From NCBI GenBank assembly GCA_023423715.1, contig JAFAFC010000039.1:62001-126000 (forward strand): 64,000 nucleotides of DNA, written 5' to 3'. The DNA is from Bacteroidota bacterium. GTDB lineage: Bacteria > Bacteroidota > Bacteroidia > Flavobacteriales > Weeksellaceae. Made by a program: the position numbers and the translations under genes. Positions 15,047 through 24,276 of this stretch are shown here, piece by piece. The notes below the pieces were generated by a model. That model ran no database searches. It saw only the letters and a program-made list of their open reading frames with translations, and was not told where the DNA came from. Each line of letters opens with the position of its first letter. The first letter of the stretch is position 1.

Positions 15047-17581
15047 ATGCTAAACGATCAGAAGAAAGAACAATTTAGGCAAGTTGTAGAAAACAAATTC
15101 CAAATTTACAATGCGCTTTTCATGAGCTTGCCTTATGATAAAATGACCAATATCGGGATGTTATTACCGTTTCTTACCGAGGAAAGTCGGGTGGGATATG
15201 AAGAAGAAAAAACGCCTTTGGCTATTGTAGAAACCTTTTTTAAAAATCATACCGATTTGAAAACTGATGATCAAAAGATTGATCTTTTGTTTAAAATAAT
15301 TCAGTATATCGAAAGACAAGTCGTTCTTTTTGATTCTATTGAAGATGCAGCTTTTCCGCAACTTCACTCGGATAGTGATAACGGAACCTTGATGAATTTG
15401 CATGAAAGAACAATGCAAGAACATCAGTTAGAAAAGGTTCGCGAGAAGTTACAGCATTTTGCTGTTAAAATGGTATTTACAGCGCACCCAACGCAGTTTT
15501 ATCCGTCTTCTGTTCAGCACATTATTCACGATTTGCGACAAGCGGTTCTTAATGATTCCATTTCTGATATTGATGTTTTGTTGCAACAATTGGGAAAAAC
15601 TCCTTTCGTAAATAAAGAAAAACCAACGCCTTTTGACGAAGCTTTAAGCATTATTTATTATCTGCGTTATGTTTATTACGACACAATTGGTGAGTTGTAC
15701 ACGAAAATTAATACCATGTTTGGTGACGGGAAAACGCATATTCATGAAGATGTTTTTCAATTGGGATTCTGGCCTGGAGGAGATCGTGATGGAAATCCAT
15801 TTGTGACGGCCGATGTCACCCGTTCTGTTGCGCAAGAATTACGTTCGTCTATTATTAAAGAATATTACGCACATTTGAAAGAAATCCGTCGTAGAATGAG
15901 TTTCCGAGGTGTTGCAGAAGTTCTGACCGAGCTTAACGACCATATTTATCAAGCGATGTTTGATAATCTGCATCTGGATTCTGAAATCATTTTAAACAAA
16001 ATTGGTGAAGCAGAAAAAATTCTTGTTGAAGAACATAATTCCTTGTTTATCGATTTGTTGCATGACTTTCGAGATCGAGTGAAAATTTTCGGAACACACT
16101 TTGCGACTTTGGATATTCGTCAAGACAGTCGTGTGCATCAGTCTGTTATTGATGAGATTTTTGCTGCTGAATTTCCAAATATAACCGCGTCAAATGATGA
16201 AAAGTTTGAAAAATTAATTCAAGCGAATACGCATTTGCCATTCGATACGTACTCAGAAACGACTCAAGATACTTTGAAAAATATTGTTCAAATAAAAGAC
16301 ATTCAGAAAACGAATGGCGAGCGTGGGATGTATCGCTACATTATTTCCAATTCTAGTGAAGTGAAAGACGTTTTGAATGTTTTGGCTTTATTTAAAGTTG
16401 CGGGCTATCAAGATGATGAAATCAAAATGGATATTATTCCTCTTTTTGAAACCATGGAAGGTCTTGACCAAGCGGAAGAAGTAATGCGAAATTTATATCA
16501 AAATCCACTATACATCGATCATTTAGCTCGACGTAAGAAAAATCAAACCATCATGTTAGGTTTTTCTGATGGAACGAAAGATGGCGGTTATTTGAAAGCG
16601 AATTGGGAGATTTATACAACAAAAGAGCGACTAACTTCGGTTTCAGAAGAAAATGGAATTAACGTTATTTTCTTTGATGGCCGTGGCGGACCACCAGCTC
16701 GTGGTGGTGGAAAAACCCACGATTTTTACGCATCGCAAGGAAATACAATTGCAAATAATAAAATTGAATTAACCATTCAAGGACAAACGATTACCAGCGT
16801 TTACGGAAATGTTGACCAAGCGAAATATAATTTTGAACAACTTCTAACGGCTGGAATTGAAACAGCTGTTTTCCACACTGCGAAAAATGAACTTTCTAAG
16901 AAGAATCGAGCGTTAATTGAAGAATTGGCGGAGATTAGCTATCAAAAATATTCAGATTTAAAGGCGCATGCGATGTTTGTTCCGTATTTGCAGGAAATGA
17001 GCACGCTGCCGTATTACGGGAAAACCAATATTGGAAGTCGTCCGTCCAAGCGTGGTGGTGATGATCAACTGAAATTTGAAGATTTGAGAGCGATTCCTTT
17101 TGTTGGTTCTTGGTCGCAATTGAAACAAAATGTTCCTGGTTTCTACGGTTTTGGTTTTGCTTTGAATCAATTGAAAAATGAAGGTCGTTTTGATGATTTG
17201 AAAGATTTGTTTAGAGAATCTGCGTTTTTCAAAACCTTGGTTCTTAACTCGATGATGAGTATGAATAAAACCTATTTTCCTTTGACTTCATATATGAAAA
17301 GTAATGCACGTTTTGGTGCATTTTGGAAAATTCTTCATGATGAATTTGAACTATCAAAAAACATCATGTTGGAATTGACGGGCTATACAATGCTTCAACA
17401 AGATGAGCCAATGTCGCGTAAATCCGTGAAAATTAGAGAAAAAATTGTTCTTCCATTATTAACGATTCAGCAATATGCGTTGATGAAAATTCAACAAGAA
17501 GACGAACTCAAAGATGTTTACGAAAAACTCGTTATTCGTTCCTTATTCGGAAATATTAATGCAAGTAGAAACTCGGCTTAA
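15047..17581 (+). CDS. ppc: Phosphoenolpyruvate carboxylase
   Basis: An 844-residue enzyme that carboxylates phosphoenolpyruvate to oxaloacetate, refilling the TCA cycle. Signature regions are VFTAHPTQ with catalytic His147, GFWPGGDRDGNPFV, MLGFSDGTKDGGYL, the glycine/arginine loop FFDGRGGPPARGGGK and GSRPSKR. The C-terminus reads NASRNSA, not the QNTG of the E. coli and plant enzymes, where the last residues reach the active site; this may be a lineage variant. Transcribed alone: a terminator lies just before it and another just after. Confidence 0.97.
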   Translation: MLNDQKKEQFRQVVENKFQIYNALFMSLPYDKMTNIGMLLPFLTEESRVGYEEEKTPLAIVETFFKNHTDLKTDDQKIDLLFKIIQYIERQVVLFDSIEDAAFPQLHSDSDNGTLMNLHERTMQEHQLEKVREKLQHFAVKMVFTAHPTQFYPSSVQHIIHDLRQAVLNDSISDIDVLLQQLGKTPFVNKEKPTPFDEALSIIYYLRYVYYDTIGELYTKINTMFGDGKTHIHEDVFQLGFWPGGDRDGNPFVTADVTRSVAQELRSSIIKEYYAHLKEIRRRMSFRGVAEVLTELNDHIYQAMFDNLHLDSEIILNKIGEAEKILVEEHNSLFIDLLHDFRDRVKIFGTHFATLDIRQDSRVHQSVIDEIFAAEFPNITASNDEKFEKLIQANTHLPFDTYSETTQDTLKNIVQIKDIQKTNGERGMYRYIISNSSEVKDVLNVLALFKVAGYQDDEIKMDIIPLFETMEGLDQAEEVMRNLYQNPLYIDHLARRKKNQTIMLGFSDGTKDGGYLKANWEIYTTKERLTSVSEENGINVIFFDGRGGPPARGGGKTHDFYASQGNTIANNKIELTIQGQTITSVYGNVDQAKYNFEQLLTAGIETAVFHTAKNELSKKNRALIEELAEISYQKYSDLKAHAMFVPYLQEMSTLPYYGKTNIGSRPSKRGGDDQLKFEDLRAIPFVGSWSQLKQNVPGFYGFGFALNQLKNEGRFDDLKDLFRESAFFKTLVLNSMMSMNKTYFPLTSYMKSNARFGAFWKILHDEFELSKNIMLELTGYTMLQQDEPMSRKSVKIREKIVLPLLTIQQYALMKIQQEDELKDVYEKLVIRSLFGNINASRNSA

Positions 17582-17608
17582 GTTCGATTTTTATACAATA
17601 ACTATACT

Positions 17609-17641
17609 AGAACCTTCAAAAGATTTGAAGGTTCTTTTTTT
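17609..17641 (+). terminator. Terminator of ppc
   Basis: A 12-bp perfect stem (17609-17620 and 17624-17635) with an AGA loop is followed by a T-run that reaches the end of the convergent protease gene. Confidence 0.88.
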
Positions 17642-19238
17642 ATTCTTTGATTAGCTTTTCAATAGAAGTTCCTTTCTCAGATTGAATTTTTACATGATAA
17701 ACTCCTTTGTAAAGGCTTTCTAAAGAATAGGATTCTTGATTTGGAAATGATTTGATTAATCGTCCAGAACTATCAAAAACTTCAACACTCAGAATTTTAG
17801 AATTGTTTTGAATTTTAAAGCTCGATTTCACCGGATTTGGAACGATTTTAACATCATTCTTAAATGGATTTTCCTTTGTAGCTAAAACGCTTTGATACGC
17901 CGCATAAAAATTGACAATTCCATTTCCTAATTGATCTGTTGTCGACGGGTATAACGAAGCGGTTTTCCGAATTTTATCTTGTAATTCCCCATTTATTTGA
18001 TTGGGGGAAGCTTGAATCAAACACGCAAAACCTCCAGCGACCAAAGGTGTTGCGAATGAAGTTCCATTTCCTGTAAAATACGAATTATCAATGGTTAAAT
18101 ACGTTGCCGTTCCACGTGCACTTCCATCGGGTTTTGTTACACCATCGGCATTGGGACCAAACGATGAAAAAACAGATGGATTTCCCGAAACATCAACGCC
18201 TCCAACGCTAAAAACTTGAGTAACATCCGAAGGCGAAACCAAGTAATGCCAAGGCTTATTGCCTTCATTTCCGATGGCATTGGCTACTAAAATTCCTTTA
18301 TCGGTGGCGATTTTTGCACCGCGAGCGATAAACGATGTTTTACCATTCATTGAAGAATAAGTATAGTCGTAACGAGGATCATCAAAACCATTAGCATAGC
18401 CTAATGACGACGAAATAACATCAACACCAGCGCGATCGGCTTGTTCTGCAGCTTCAATCCAATACAACTCTTCCGCTGGAATTTCTTGATCATTAACTTC
18501 GGTGACATACAAATAGTAATCGGCATCAGGAGCACTTCCGACGAATGTGTTTTCAATAGAACCCGCTAAAATTCCAAGACATGCCGTTCCATGAGCGTTC
18601 AAATTTGGATTATAGACATCCGAAGATCGAGAAACGAAATTATAGGTTTCCTTAATTTGATTTTGATTTCTAATTTTAGCAAATGTACTTCCTGTATCTA
18701 CCGTAGGAAAACCAACGTCAATAACGGCAATTCGAACGTTTTTTCCAGTAAAACCTAAGTCATGCAATGCTTTGACATTAATTTGCTCAAGTTGACTTTG
18801 TGTAACTCCGTAACTTAAGTTTTTACTGGCTTTTGAATTTTCAAATTTCGAAATCGTTTTTTGGCTTGTACTTTTTGCTGCTTGATTTTTCACAAACGAT
18901 TCAATACGATCTACAAAAGCAAGATTTTGAATTTGAGTCAATTGCGATGGATTTATTTCTAATCCAACACCGTTTAACCACTTTGATTGAGCCGTAATCG
19001 TAAATCCTAATTGTTGCAATGAGGTGATGTATGGTTTCTCCAAAGGCGCATCCGAATCGGCTAGTGGAATTTTCATTTTTGTCCTTCGATCCAAAGAAAA
19101 TTGGCTTAATTCACTCGTTGGATTGGCGTAAAACTGCGCTTTGTTTGGTTTATCCTTAAAAAACACAAAGACAAATTCGCTTTGTGCTTTCAGATTCGTA
19201 AAAAAGGAAAGAATACAGAAGATGTAGATTGTTTTCAT
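17640..19238 (-). CDS. Secreted S8 (subtilisin-type) serine protease with type IX sorting tail
   Basis: A 532-residue exported protease. It has an N-terminal signal peptide (about 1-18), a propeptide-like region, and a peptidase S8 domain from about 160 to 440 with the complete triad Asp174 (AVIDVGF), His216 (AHGTACLG) and Ser394 (GNGTSFATP), plus oxyanion Asn324. The last 70 residues (IVPNPVKSSFKI to IEKLIKE) are a type A C-terminal domain of the type IX secretion system, which guides passage across the outer membrane. Probably degrades environmental proteins; targets unknown. Convergent with ppc. Confidence 0.94.
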   Translation of the reverse strand: MKTIYIFCILSFFTNLKAQSEFVFVFFKDKPNKAQFYANPTSELSQFSLDRRTKMKIPLADSDAPLEKPYITSLQQLGFTITAQSKWLNGVGLEINPSQLTQIQNLAFVDRIESFVKNQAAKSTSQKTISKFENSKASKNLSYGVTQSQLEQINVKALHDLGFTGKNVRIAVIDVGFPTVDTGSTFAKIRNQNQIKETYNFVSRSSDVYNPNLNAHGTACLGILAGSIENTFVGSAPDADYYLYVTEVNDQEIPAEELYWIEAAEQADRAGVDVISSSLGYANGFDDPRYDYTYSSMNGKTSFIARGAKIATDKGILVANAIGNEGNKPWHYLVSPSDVTQVFSVGGVDVSGNPSVFSSFGPNADGVTKPDGSARGTATYLTIDNSYFTGNGTSFATPLVAGGFACLIQASPNQINGELQDKIRKTASLYPSTTDQLGNGIVNFYAAYQSVLATKENPFKNDVKIVPNPVKSSFKIQNNSKILSVEVFDSSGRLIKSFPNQESYSLESLYKGVYHVKIQSEKGTSIEKLIKE

Positions 19239-19320
19239 GTGTTTTTTACTTTAGAATTTCATTGAATAAAATTAGAGATTCCCGATTGAAAACACTAAAT
19301 TTACGACACAAATTTTTTTT

Positions 19321-20448
19321 ATGAAGAAAATTCAAATGGTTGACTTACAGAGTCAATATTACAAGATAAAAAATGATGTAGACAATGCGGTTCTTAATGT
19401 GATGGATTCTGCAGCATTTATCAACGGTCCCGAGGTAAAATTATTTCAAAAAGAATTAGAAGAATATCAAGATGTAAAGCATGTAATTCCGTGTGCAAAC
19501 GGAACGGATGCCTTGCAAATTGCGTTAATGGCGTTGGATTTAAAGGAAGGTGATGAAATTATCACGGCAGATTTCACTTTTGCAGCAACAGTAGAAGTGA
19601 TTCATTTATTGAAATTGAAATCTGTTTTAGTTGATGTTGATTACAACACATTTACGATTGATACCGATAAATTAAAAGCAGCAATAACGGATAAAACAAA
19701 AGCGATTATTCCGGTTCATTTGTTTGGACAATGCGCCAACATGGAGGAAATCCTAAAAATCGCGAAAGAACATAATCTGTACGTTATTGAAGACAATGCC
19801 CAAGCTATTGGTGCAGAATATACGTTTGCTAATGGTGAAGTGAAAAAGTCTGGAACGATGGGAACTATTGGTACCACGTCGTTTTTTCCTTCAAAAAATT
19901 TAGGATGTTATGGTGATGGTGGTGCTATTTTCACCAATGATGATGAAATTGCGCATCGTATTCGTGGAATTGTAAACCACGGAATGTATGAGCGTTATTA
20001 TCATGATGAAGTTGGTGTGAATTCCCGTTTGGATAGCGTACAAGCTGCCGTTCTTAGAAAGAAACTTCCGCAATTGGATTTGTATAATGAAGCTAGAAGA
20101 AAAGCTGCAGATTTCTATGATGAAGCTTTTCAAGAGCATCCGCATATTTTAGTTCCGGTTCGTGATCCGAATTCAACACACGTTTTTCATCAATATACCT
20201 TGAGAATTTTGAATGGGAAACGAAATGAATTGCAAGCTTTTTTAGCAGATAAAGAAGTTCCGGCAATGATTTATTATCCAGTGGCATTGAGAAAGCAAAA
20301 AGCGTATTACCAAGAAAGCAACGACGCTGATTTTGTGAATACTGACAGGCTTTTAACAGAAGTAATCTCGTTGCCAATGCATACCGAATTGGATGAAGAG
20401 CAGCTGACGTACATTACCGAAGCCGTTTTAGAATTCATGAATTCGTAA
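19321..20448 (+). CDS. DegT/DnrJ/EryC1/StrS family sugar aminotransferase
   Basis: A 375-residue PLP enzyme of the family that aminates keto sugars on nucleotide carriers. The Schiff-base lysine is Lys192 in FFPSKNLGCYGDGG and Asp158 (IEDNAQAIGA) holds the pyridine nitrogen; the early ANGTDALQIAL loop binds phosphate. The closest types I recall make 3-amino sugars for surface polysaccharide (WbpE/WlbC-like), but the exact nucleotide sugar is not shown. galE follows 57 bases later on the same strand, which supports a surface-carbohydrate role. A symmetric TAAATTTA at 19296-19303 lies in the divergent gap to the protease gene and could act as a -7 box. Confidence 0.88.
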   Translation: MKKIQMVDLQSQYYKIKNDVDNAVLNVMDSAAFINGPEVKLFQKELEEYQDVKHVIPCANGTDALQIALMALDLKEGDEIITADFTFAATVEVIHLLKLKSVLVDVDYNTFTIDTDKLKAAITDKTKAIIPVHLFGQCANMEEILKIAKEHNLYVIEDNAQAIGAEYTFANGEVKKSGTMGTIGTTSFFPSKNLGCYGDGGAIFTNDDEIAHRIRGIVNHGMYERYYHDEVGVNSRLDSVQAAVLRKKLPQLDLYNEARRKAADFYDEAFQEHPHILVPVRDPNSTHVFHQYTLRILNGKRNELQAFLADKEVPAMIYYPVALRKQKAYYQESNDADFVNTDRLLTEVISLPMHTELDEEQLTYITEAVLEFMNS

Positions 20449-20462
20449 TAAAATAAAACTTG

Positions 20463-20488
20463 AGCTATTCAGATTTGGATAGCTTTTT
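20463..20488 (+). terminator. Weak hairpin between the aminotransferase and galE
   Basis: An 8-bp stem with one T-G wobble (AGCTATTC 20463-20470, GGATAGCT 20477-20484) is followed by TTTTT. It could be a terminator or an attenuator that partly uncouples galE. Confidence 0.55.
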
Positions 20489-20505
20489 AAATATAAAAAA
20501 AGACA

Positions 20506-21525
20506 ATGACGATATTAGTAACTGGCGGATTAGGTTATATTGGTTCGCACACTGTGGTAGAATTATTGAATGCGAATTTCAACGTGGTGATTGTAGATGA
20601 TCTATCCAATTCGGAGAAATTTATTCTACAAAATATTGAAGAAATTACGGGTAAGAAACCGATTTTCTATCCTTTTGATTTGAAAAGAAAAGAACTGTTG
20701 AATCAAGTTTTTGATGCGCATGATATTCAAGGTTGTATTAATTTCGCAGCGTTTAAGGCAGTTGGCGAAAGTCAAGAAAAACCGATTGATTATTACGAGA
20801 ACAATTTGTTTTCATTGATTAATATTCTTCAAGAATTCAAACAAAGAAACATTTCGAATTTCATTTTCTCCTCTTCATGTACGGTTTACGGACAAGCGGA
20901 TGAAATGCCAATTGATGAAAATACGCCTCTAAAAATGCCAGAAAGTGTTTACGGAAAAACGAAACAAATGGGCGAGGAGATTCTGAAAGATTTCGCACTT
21001 GGACACGAAAAGAAAATTTGTTTGTTACGTTATTTCAATCCAATTGGAGCACATCCAACAGCTTTGTTGGGTGAATTACCAATCGGAATTCCAAACAATT
21101 TGGTTCCGTATGTGACGCAAACGGCGGCTGGAATTCGTGAAAAACTAAACATTTGGGGAGATGATTATCCAACGAATGATGGAACGGCAGTTCGTGACTA
21201 TATTTATGTGGTTGATTTAGCGAAAGCACACGTAAAAGCCTTGCAAAAATTAATGGCTGAAACGGAATCTACCGTTATTGATATTTATAATTTGGGAACG
21301 GGGCAAGGTTCATCGGTTTTAGAAGTTGTTCAGGCTTTTGAATCGGCGAATGATGTTCAGGTTCCGTATCAAATCTGTGAGCGGCGCGCGGGCGATATTA
21401 CGATTGCGTATGCGAATGCAGATAAGGCAGAACGAGAATTAAATTGGAAGTCGGAAACAACCTTGGAAGAAGCGTTGAGAACGACTTGGCAATGGCAAAA
21501 GTATTTGGAATCGAGAGCAAATTAA
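20506..21525 (+). CDS. galE: UDP-glucose 4-epimerase
   Basis: A 339-residue extended short-chain dehydrogenase that interconverts UDP-glucose and UDP-galactose (some members also the N-acetyl forms) with bound NAD. The NAD motif is GGLGYIG at 7-13; the catalytic set is Ser124 (FSSSCTVYG) with Tyr149 and Lys153 (YGKTK). LRYFNPIGAHP and DGTAVRDYIYVVDLA are epimerase signatures. Together with the DegT aminotransferase upstream it suggests nucleotide-sugar supply for surface glycans. A very strong terminator follows. Confidence 0.95.
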   Translation: MTILVTGGLGYIGSHTVVELLNANFNVVIVDDLSNSEKFILQNIEEITGKKPIFYPFDLKRKELLNQVFDAHDIQGCINFAAFKAVGESQEKPIDYYENNLFSLINILQEFKQRNISNFIFSSSCTVYGQADEMPIDENTPLKMPESVYGKTKQMGEEILKDFALGHEKKICLLRYFNPIGAHPTALLGELPIGIPNNLVPYVTQTAAGIREKLNIWGDDYPTNDGTAVRDYIYVVDLAKAHVKALQKLMAETESTVIDIYNLGTGQGSSVLEVVQAFESANDVQVPYQICERRAGDITIAYANADKAERELNWKSETTLEEALRTTWQWQKYLESRAN

Positions 21526-21540
21526 TCTCGACGTTTTGAT

Positions 21541-21579
21541 AACAAAAAGCGAGGTGGAATTTCCACCTCGCTTTTTGTT
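21541..21579. terminator. Strong bidirectional terminator after galE
   Basis: A 17-bp perfect stem (21541-21557 and 21563-21579) with loop AATTT lies between galE and the convergent GH31 gene. Its arms end in an A-run and a T-run, so it can work in both directions. Confidence 0.9.
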
Positions 21580-24246
21580 TTATTTTGAATTTAATCGCTG
21601 ATCGACTAAGATAATATCTTGTGGTTTCAGCTGAAACGTAATCGGTTGTTTCGCTCGGAAAATGATTTGCATTAACTCCGTATTTCCTTCCAATTGCGGT
21701 TGGTCGCCCAAGTTCACAAACGTTGGATACAAAGCTTTTTTACCGTTCGAGTGAAGTCGATCGTTGGTTAAGTTCTCCATATTTTTCATTCCAATTGATA
21801 TTACTTGTACGTATTCCAATTCGGTTTGGTTGTATGGAATTGCAAAACTCAACGCATTCACATCTTTGAAATCCTTCGCAGAAACGGTAATCTTCACTAA
21901 ATCTCCCGTTTGATATTTCGCTTTATCTGCTTTGAAATCTAAACTTCCTTTCAAATCTGTTTCTTCCAAATTCGTAATTCCACCTTCCAATTGTGTGGTA
22001 ACTTGGCTAATATCGTAAGCATCTATCAATCCATTTTTATTGACATCACCATTACTTACATAACCTTCGAAATCGGCATCACCAGCTCTCAAACCAGTAT
22101 AGTTCGTGTAGGAAGTAAGGTCGTTGCTGTCAATTTTCTTATCATTGTTGATGTCTCCTGGATAAACAGATTCTGTTCCAGGAACTTTGAAAATGTATAA
22201 TTCACGCCCCGTTCCGAAGTTTCCAATACTTTCAGCAACTTCAATTTTGATGTAACGAGCGGTCATTTTTTGTCCAAAAACAATCTCTTTTACTTCGGAA
22301 TTATTTTCCCACTTAAAATCAGAAATTTCCTTCCATGTTTTCTTATCCGTGCTTGCAAAGATTTTTCCTTTCAAGATAATTCCGTTTTTACCATCCGTTC
22401 TCGGTAAATATTGAATTTTATCAAGCTGATTGACTGATTTTAAATCAATAACCACATCAAACGGAACTTTCTTCACTGCGTATTTTGTATGCCAAATACT
22501 TCCTTCGTCACCATCAAATAATTTCGAAACTGGGAATCCACTTTGGTCGCCATACGTTGTTTCCGCAGTTGCTCCTTTAATCGCATATTGTAATGGATCG
22601 GTTTTCGTTTTGGCTTTTATCGTTACCCAATCGGATGTGTTTTCTTTGTTCACGGCACGAACTTTCACCTCGTAATCAGAACTTGGCGCTAATCCGTCTA
22701 TTAGATATTCTGAATCTTTAATTGTTGAATACAGCATGTTTTCGAATTCAACTTCGTAGTAATCGGCGTTATCTACAGATTTCCAAGTTGGTTTAATGGT
22801 GTATGCTGTTGTGTTTTCAGATTTGATTTCCGCTGAATTAAAACTTGCTAAACTTCCCGTTTCTACTTGAAGCGGCGTTTTAGAATTTAACTGAAACCCT
22901 TTGATTTCAACATCAATGGTATTCTTCTTTATATCCGTTTTTGGAAGTTTAATAACCAATTCAGAAGGTAAAGTCAATTTTTTCTTTGCGAATTCTGTAT
23001 TTGCGGTTGCAAAACGATTGAATTCGGGTTCGGCATTAAAGAAATACCCTTGATCTAATTTGTCTAGTTCTGCAAGCGATTTCGCTTCCGTAAGTTTTAC
23101 TTTTTTGCGATTGATTTTCGCATTTACTTTTTCCGGTTTTTGAGACGTTTTGATTCTCAGTTCAGTTGCTTTTTCAACAACCATTCCTTTAAAATCACCT
23201 TCCGTTTTGTTGATTGTAATTTTTACTAAATTTTTAGAATCTTCAACATCAACTTTTGTTTTTGCTCCTTTACCATTCAGATATTCTTGCGTTGTTCCAT
23301 CATCATCATATTCAGTAAACGACGATTTTTCAGATGGATAAATCTCATAAATTCGACGTGTTTTGTCAATTTGAGATGGATTGTTATTGGGATTCGTTAG
23401 CGGAATAATCGCTCCCAATTTTACGAAAACAGGAAGTTTCCAAAGTGGCGCATTAATATTGTTGATGATTTTGTTACCCTCATAAATTTCTCCTGAAAAA
23501 TAATCCATCCATTTCCCTTTCGGTAAATAGATTTGATTTCGAATATCGTTTCCTTCTTTATCAGCCTTGGTTTCTTGATAAATTGGTGCTACCAAAATAC
23601 TTGGTCCGTACATAAATTGATATTGGGTTTTCTTGCCCAAAGTATACGGGTTTTGCTCTTCTGTGAACATCGCGCGAATTACAGGAAGTCCATCAACAGA
23701 CTCTTTTGCAATAGAGTAGGCATACGGAACCAATTCCGATTTCCATTTCAGATAATTTCTATTAATTGATGTCGCTGGTTCATCCAATGCTTGTGGATAT
23801 TTCGGATTACTTCCCCAACCATCCATATTTAATTGCATTGGTGTAAAGGTTTTCCATTGGAAATCTCGAACATTGACGGCTATATTTTTTCCACCGAAAA
23901 TACCATCAAGATCGGAAGTGATATTGGGTTGACCAGATAAGCCACTTCCAATATACGTCGGAATATGGAAACGGATATACTCCCAAACACCACCTGTTTG
24001 ATCACCACTCCAAATCCCTGCATAACGCTGCGTTCCAGCCCATCCATCCAATGAAATGATAAATGGTCTGGCATTATTTCCATGTTTGGTCATGATTTGT
24101 GCAACGTCCGCGATTCCATTCAAACCAAAAGAGTAACCCGGACCAACCCAAGCAACATCGGTTTTTAGAACGCGAACGCCCGCTTCGCCAACTTCTTTTA
24201 CAATATCACGTTGCAATAAAGCGCTTACACCTTCTTTTGGATGCAA
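21580..24246 (-). CDS. C-terminal fragment of the interrupted GH31 glycosidase
   Basis: An 888-residue open frame whose first usable start is a TTG that is really an internal leucine codon, so independent translation is doubtful and there is no signal peptide. It holds the catalytic half of the barrel (KTDVAWVG nucleophile region, WSGDQTG acid/base region, RDFQWKTFTPMQLNMDGWG) and all accessory domains. The nucleophile motif is not the WxDMNE of alpha-glucosidases, so specificity lies elsewhere; a GH31 alpha-N-acetylgalactosaminidase or alpha-galactosidase is my tentative guess. Dockerin-like calcium loops DINNDKKIDSNDL and DVNKNGLIDAYDI precede a cohesin-like beta domain at the end. There is no obvious type IX tail. 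Confidence 0.6.
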   Translation of the reverse strand: MHPKEGVSALLQRDIVKEVGEAGVRVLKTDVAWVGPGYSFGLNGIADVAQIMTKHGNNARPFIISLDGWAGTQRYAGIWSGDQTGGVWEYIRFHIPTYIGSGLSGQPNITSDLDGIFGGKNIAVNVRDFQWKTFTPMQLNMDGWGSNPKYPQALDEPATSINRNYLKWKSELVPYAYSIAKESVDGLPVIRAMFTEEQNPYTLGKKTQYQFMYGPSILVAPIYQETKADKEGNDIRNQIYLPKGKWMDYFSGEIYEGNKIINNINAPLWKLPVFVKLGAIIPLTNPNNNPSQIDKTRRIYEIYPSEKSSFTEYDDDGTTQEYLNGKGAKTKVDVEDSKNLVKITINKTEGDFKGMVVEKATELRIKTSQKPEKVNAKINRKKVKLTEAKSLAELDKLDQGYFFNAEPEFNRFATANTEFAKKKLTLPSELVIKLPKTDIKKNTIDVEIKGFQLNSKTPLQVETGSLASFNSAEIKSENTTAYTIKPTWKSVDNADYYEVEFENMLYSTIKDSEYLIDGLAPSSDYEVKVRAVNKENTSDWVTIKAKTKTDPLQYAIKGATAETTYGDQSGFPVSKLFDGDEGSIWHTKYAVKKVPFDVVIDLKSVNQLDKIQYLPRTDGKNGIILKGKIFASTDKKTWKEISDFKWENNSEVKEIVFGQKMTARYIKIEVAESIGNFGTGRELYIFKVPGTESVYPGDINNDKKIDSNDLTSYTNYTGLRAGDADFEGYVSNGDVNKNGLIDAYDISQVTTQLEGGITNLEETDLKGSLDFKADKAKYQTGDLVKITVSAKDFKDVNALSFAIPYNQTELEYVQVISIGMKNMENLTNDRLHSNGKKALYPTFVNLGDQPQLEGNTELMQIIFRAKQPITFQLKPQDIILVDQRLNSK

Positions 24247-24276
24247 ATCAGATTGCGTCCATAAACCAATTTCAAC

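Noticed and set aside
19321..21525. DegT aminotransferase plus galE as part of a capsule or O-antigen cluster
   Set aside because: Only two sugar genes are present, with no glycosyltransferase, flippase or polymerase nearby.
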